From NCBI GenBank assembly GCA_035276085.1, contig DATELY010000040.1, forward strand, positions 1 through 6,980: DNA of 6,980 nucleotides, in the 5' to 3' direction. Source of the stretch: DATELY01 sp035276085. GTDB lineage: Bacteria; Pseudomonadota; Gammaproteobacteria; Steroidobacterales; Steroidobacteraceae. The translations under genes were made by a program, and so were the position numbers. Shown here one piece after another: positions 4,921 through 6,980 of this stretch. Numbering within the stretch: position 1 is the stretch's first letter; every line of letters begins with the position of its first letter. The notes beneath the pieces are model-generated. The model saw nothing but the letters and a program-made list of their open reading frames with translations, did not search any database and was not told the origin of the DNA.

Positions 4921-6980
4921 ACGGCCTCCCGGGTGCGCTCGCTGCGCTCTTCAGGCGTCGCCGGGCGAATCTGCCCGCGCTCCTCGATGAATACGACGTT
5001 CTCATCCGACTTGTCGCTGTTCACGAAATGACGGAAACGCTTCAGTGTCTGCGGATCGTTCACGGCCGTCTTCCATTCGCACTCGTAAGTTTCGATCACT
5101 CGCGCCATGTCGGCTTCCAGTTCGGCGGCGATGCCCAGCTTGTCGTCGATGACCACCTGCTTCACGTAATCGAGCCCGCCTTCGAGGTTGTCGAGCCATA
5201 CCGAAGTGCGCTGCAGACGATCCGCCGTGCGGATGTAGAACATGAGGAACCGATCGACGTAACGAATCAGTGTTGCGGAATCGAGATCGGAAGCCAGCAG
5301 ATCGGCATGTCGCGGCTTCATCCCGCCGTTGCCGCAGACGTAGAGATTCCAGCCCTTGTCCGTCGCGATGATGCCGACGTCCTTGCTCTGCGCTTCCGCG
5401 CATTCGCGCGTGCACCCGGACACCGCGAACTTCAGCTTGTGCGGCGCGCGCAGTCCCTTGTAGCGGTTCTCGATATCGATCGCGAAGCCGACGCTGTCCT
5501 GCACGCCATAGCGGCACCACGTCGAGCCGACACAGCTCTTCACTGTACGCACCGCCTTGCCGTAGGCATGACCTGATTCGAAGCCGGCCTCGATGAGCTC
5601 TTTCCAGATCAAGGGCAACTGGTGCACTTGCGCGCCGAAGAGGTCGATGCGCTGCCCGCCGGTGATCTTCGTGTACAGGCCGAATTTCTTGGCGACCGCC
5701 CCGAGCGTGATGAGCTTGTCCGGCGTGATCTCGCCGCCGGCGACACGCGGCACGATCGAATACGTGCCGTCCTTCTGCATGTTCGCGAGGAAGTAGTCGT
5801 TGGTGTCCTGCAGGATGGCCTTGTCGCGCTTCAGCACGAACTCGTTCCAGCACGACGCCAGGATGGAAGCGACAGCGGGTTTGCAGATATCGCAGCCGAG
5901 CCCCTTGCCGTGCTTGTGCAAGACCGCGCCGAAGGACTTCAGCTCGCCGACACGCACCAGATGGAACAGTTGCTGGCGCGAATACGGGAAGTGCTCGCAG
6001 AGATGGTTGTTCACCGCGAGACCTTTCGCCGCGAGTTGTGCCTTCACGAGTTGTGTTACCAGCGACGCACAGCCGCCGCAGGAGCTTGCCGCCTTCGTCT
6101 CCTTCTTCAATGCACCCAGCGTGACGCACCCGGCATCGATCGCCGCGCAGATCTGACCTTTGGTAACGTTGTTGCACGAGCAGATCTGAGCCGTGGCAGG
6201 CAGCGCCGCAACGCCGGTTGCGCCCGACTTCTTGCCACCTTCCAGCGCCGGCACGATCAGTTCTTCCGGATGCTCGGGCAGCGCCATGCCGTTCAACATC
6301 ATCTGCAGCCACGTGCCGTAGTCGTCCGCATCGCCGACGAGAATGCCGCCGAGCAAGCGCGTGCCGTCCTCGTTCACCACGAGCTTCTTGTAGATCTCGC
6401 GGCGCTCATCGACGAAGGTGTACGCACGTGAGCCGGTGAACGCCGCGTGCGCATCCCCGAGCGAAGCCACATCGACACCCAGCAGCTTGAGCTTGGTGCT
6501 CATGTCCGCACCGGTGAATGAGGGTTCAGCGTGGTCCTGCAAGCGCGCTGCGCACACCTGAGCCATCTGATAGCCCGGAGCCACGAGTCCGAACACCATC
6601 CCGTTCCACAGCGCGCACTCGCCGATGGCGAAGATGTCCGCATCGGACGTGCGACAGTCGTTATCGATGAGAATGCCGCCGCGCTGACCGACCTCCAGTC
6701 CGGCTGCGCGCGCGAGTTCATCGCGAGGTCGAATGCCAGCGGAAAACACGATCAGATCGGTCTCGAGCGACGTGCCATCCGCGAACTTCATCTGATGACC
6801 GCCCGTGTCGCCGGCAACGATCTCGCTCGTGTTCTTGCCCGTGTGGACGTGCACGCCAAGCGCTTCGATCTTCCGCCGCAACACGCGCGCACCGCCCTCG
6901 TCCAGCTGCACCGCCATGAGTCGCGGTGCGAACTCCACGACATGCGTTTCCAGGCCGAGATCCTGCAGTGCCTTGGCCGC
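4917..6980 (-). CDS. nirB: Assimilatory NAD(P)H nitrite reductase, large siroheme subunit (N-terminus outside window)
   Basis: 687 residues visible, open to the right edge; about 160 N-terminal residues, including both dinucleotide GxGxxG loops, lie outside. It reduces nitrite to ammonium in the cytoplasm using NAD(P)H. The visible part opens just after the NAD-binding loop with 'VEFAPRLMAVQLDE', very close to E. coli NirB, then 'ADIFAIGECALWN', the second FAD contact. A BFD 2Fe-2S domain has Cys codons at 6182 and 6176 (CSC) and 6080 and 6071 (CGGC). A further Cys pattern 'HLCEHFPYSR' and 'GCDICKPAV' is conserved in NirB. The siroheme/4Fe-4S ligands are complete: 'CVGSTWC' (5534-5514) and 'CTREC' (5414-5400), followed by 'GNGGMKPRHADLL'. 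The C-terminus 'VVFIEERGQIRPATPEER' is typical. The GTG at 6938 is not the start because family similarity continues upstream of it. First gene of the visible operon; its stop overlaps the next start. Confidence 0.96.
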   Translation of the reverse strand, partial: AAKALQDLGLETHVVEFAPRLMAVQLDEGGARVLRRKIEALGVHVHTGKNTSEIVAGDTGGHQMKFADGTSLETDLIVFSAGIRPRDELARAAGLEVGQRGGILIDNDCRTSDADIFAIGECALWNGMVFGLVAPGYQMAQVCAARLQDHAEPSFTGADMSTKLKLLGVDVASLGDAHAAFTGSRAYTFVDERREIYKKLVVNEDGTRLLGGILVGDADDYGTWLQMMLNGMALPEHPEELIVPALEGGKKSGATGVAALPATAQICSCNNVTKGQICAAIDAGCVTLGALKKETKAASSCGGCASLVTQLVKAQLAAKGLAVNNHLCEHFPYSRQQLFHLVRVGELKSFGAVLHKHGKGLGCDICKPAVASILASCWNEFVLKRDKAILQDTNDYFLANMQKDGTYSIVPRVAGGEITPDKLITLGAVAKKFGLYTKITGGQRIDLFGAQVHQLPLIWKELIEAGFESGHAYGKAVRTVKSCVGSTWCRYGVQDSVGFAIDIENRYKGLRAPHKLKFAVSGCTRECAEAQSKDVGIIATDKGWNLYVCGNGGMKPRHADLLASDLDSATLIRYVDRFLMFYIRTADRLQRTSVWLDNLEGGLDYVKQVVIDDKLGIAAELEADMARVIETYECEWKTAVNDPQTLKRFRHFVNSDKSDENVVFIEERGQIRPATPEERSERTREAV
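4925..4930 (-). promoter_or_regulatory. Ribosome binding site for the NirD-FAD reductase fusion
   Basis: On the minus strand GGGAGG stands 4 bases before the ATG at 4920, inside the last codons of nirB. The spacing is short but the match to the anti-Shine-Dalgarno is good. Together with the ATGA overlap it supports this start. The nasA start at 3298 lacks any comparable purine run. Confidence 0.55.

Larger units (their letters stand above)
608..6980 (-). other. Nitrate/nitrite assimilation operon nirB - nirD/FAD reductase - nasA
   Basis: Three consecutive minus-strand genes are joined by 4-base ATGA overlaps at 4917-4920 and 3295-3298, leaving no room for internal promoters between them. Known functions form one pathway, nitrate to nitrite to ammonium. 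Such operons in proteobacteria are commonly controlled by NtrC and by NasR or NasT-type antitermination, but the leader region is outside the window, so nothing about control can be read here. No nitrate transporter, siroheme synthase or molybdenum cofactor gene is visible; the first two often lie upstream of nirB. Confidence 0.88.

Noticed and set aside
4729..5031. Plus-strand frame spanning the nirB / fusion junction
   Set aside because: It is antisense to two recognised coding ends joined by an ATGA overlap, and its translation shows no domain.
5002..6312. A 436-codon minus-strand frame inside nirB
   Set aside because: It is an out-of-phase frame of nirB, Arg-rich and without family motifs; the nirB frame carries all conserved Cys ligands.
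6936..6938. GTG at 6938 as the nirB start
   Set aside because: The codons upstream to the edge read AAKALQDLGLETHV, which continues the NirB family similarity, so the gene starts beyond the window.

Overview
The window is part of a proteobacterial chromosome of fairly high G+C content. It is almost wholly protein-coding. The protein families, plus two copies of a CCTCCCCCG...CGGGGGAGG palindromic repeat, fit a gamma- or beta-proteobacterium. I favour a Xanthomonadales- or Steroidobacter-like gammaproteobacterium, but that is a low-confidence guess because no taxonomic marker is present.

Layout. Positions 1-604 (+) hold the C-terminal part of a class C beta-lactamase-family serine hydrolase that begins before the window. 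Everything from 608 to the right edge is one minus-strand operon for nitrate and nitrite assimilation. In transcription order it reads: nirB, the siroheme nitrite reductase large subunit (4917-6980, 5' end off the right edge); a fusion of a NirD domain to an FAD/NAD(P)H reductase (3295-4920); and nasA, the molybdenum assimilatory nitrate reductase (608-3298). Both junctions are 4-bp ATGA overlaps, so the three genes are probably translationally coupled. The hydrolase and nasA converge with only 3 bases between their stop codons. There is no non-coding stretch longer than a few bases, and the operon promoter lies outside the window.

How the genes work together. NasA (N-terminal 4Fe-4S, Mo-pterin core, C-terminal BFD-type 2Fe-2S) reduces nitrate to nitrite. 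NirB (FAD/NAD module, BFD 2Fe-2S, siroheme-4Fe-4S) reduces nitrite to ammonium. The middle protein carries the NirD small subunit of the nitrite reductase and an FAD reductase of the NasC/NasB type that would feed electrons to NasA. One polypeptide may therefore bridge the two reductases.

Most notable. Two related palindromic repeat elements lie inside coding sequence. One forms the last 13 codons of nasA. The other is inserted in frame in the FAD reductase domain of the fusion, adding about 20 residues compared with the equivalent loop of NirB in the same window. The elements are read in different frames, which resembles protein-coding palindromic elements known from Rickettsia.
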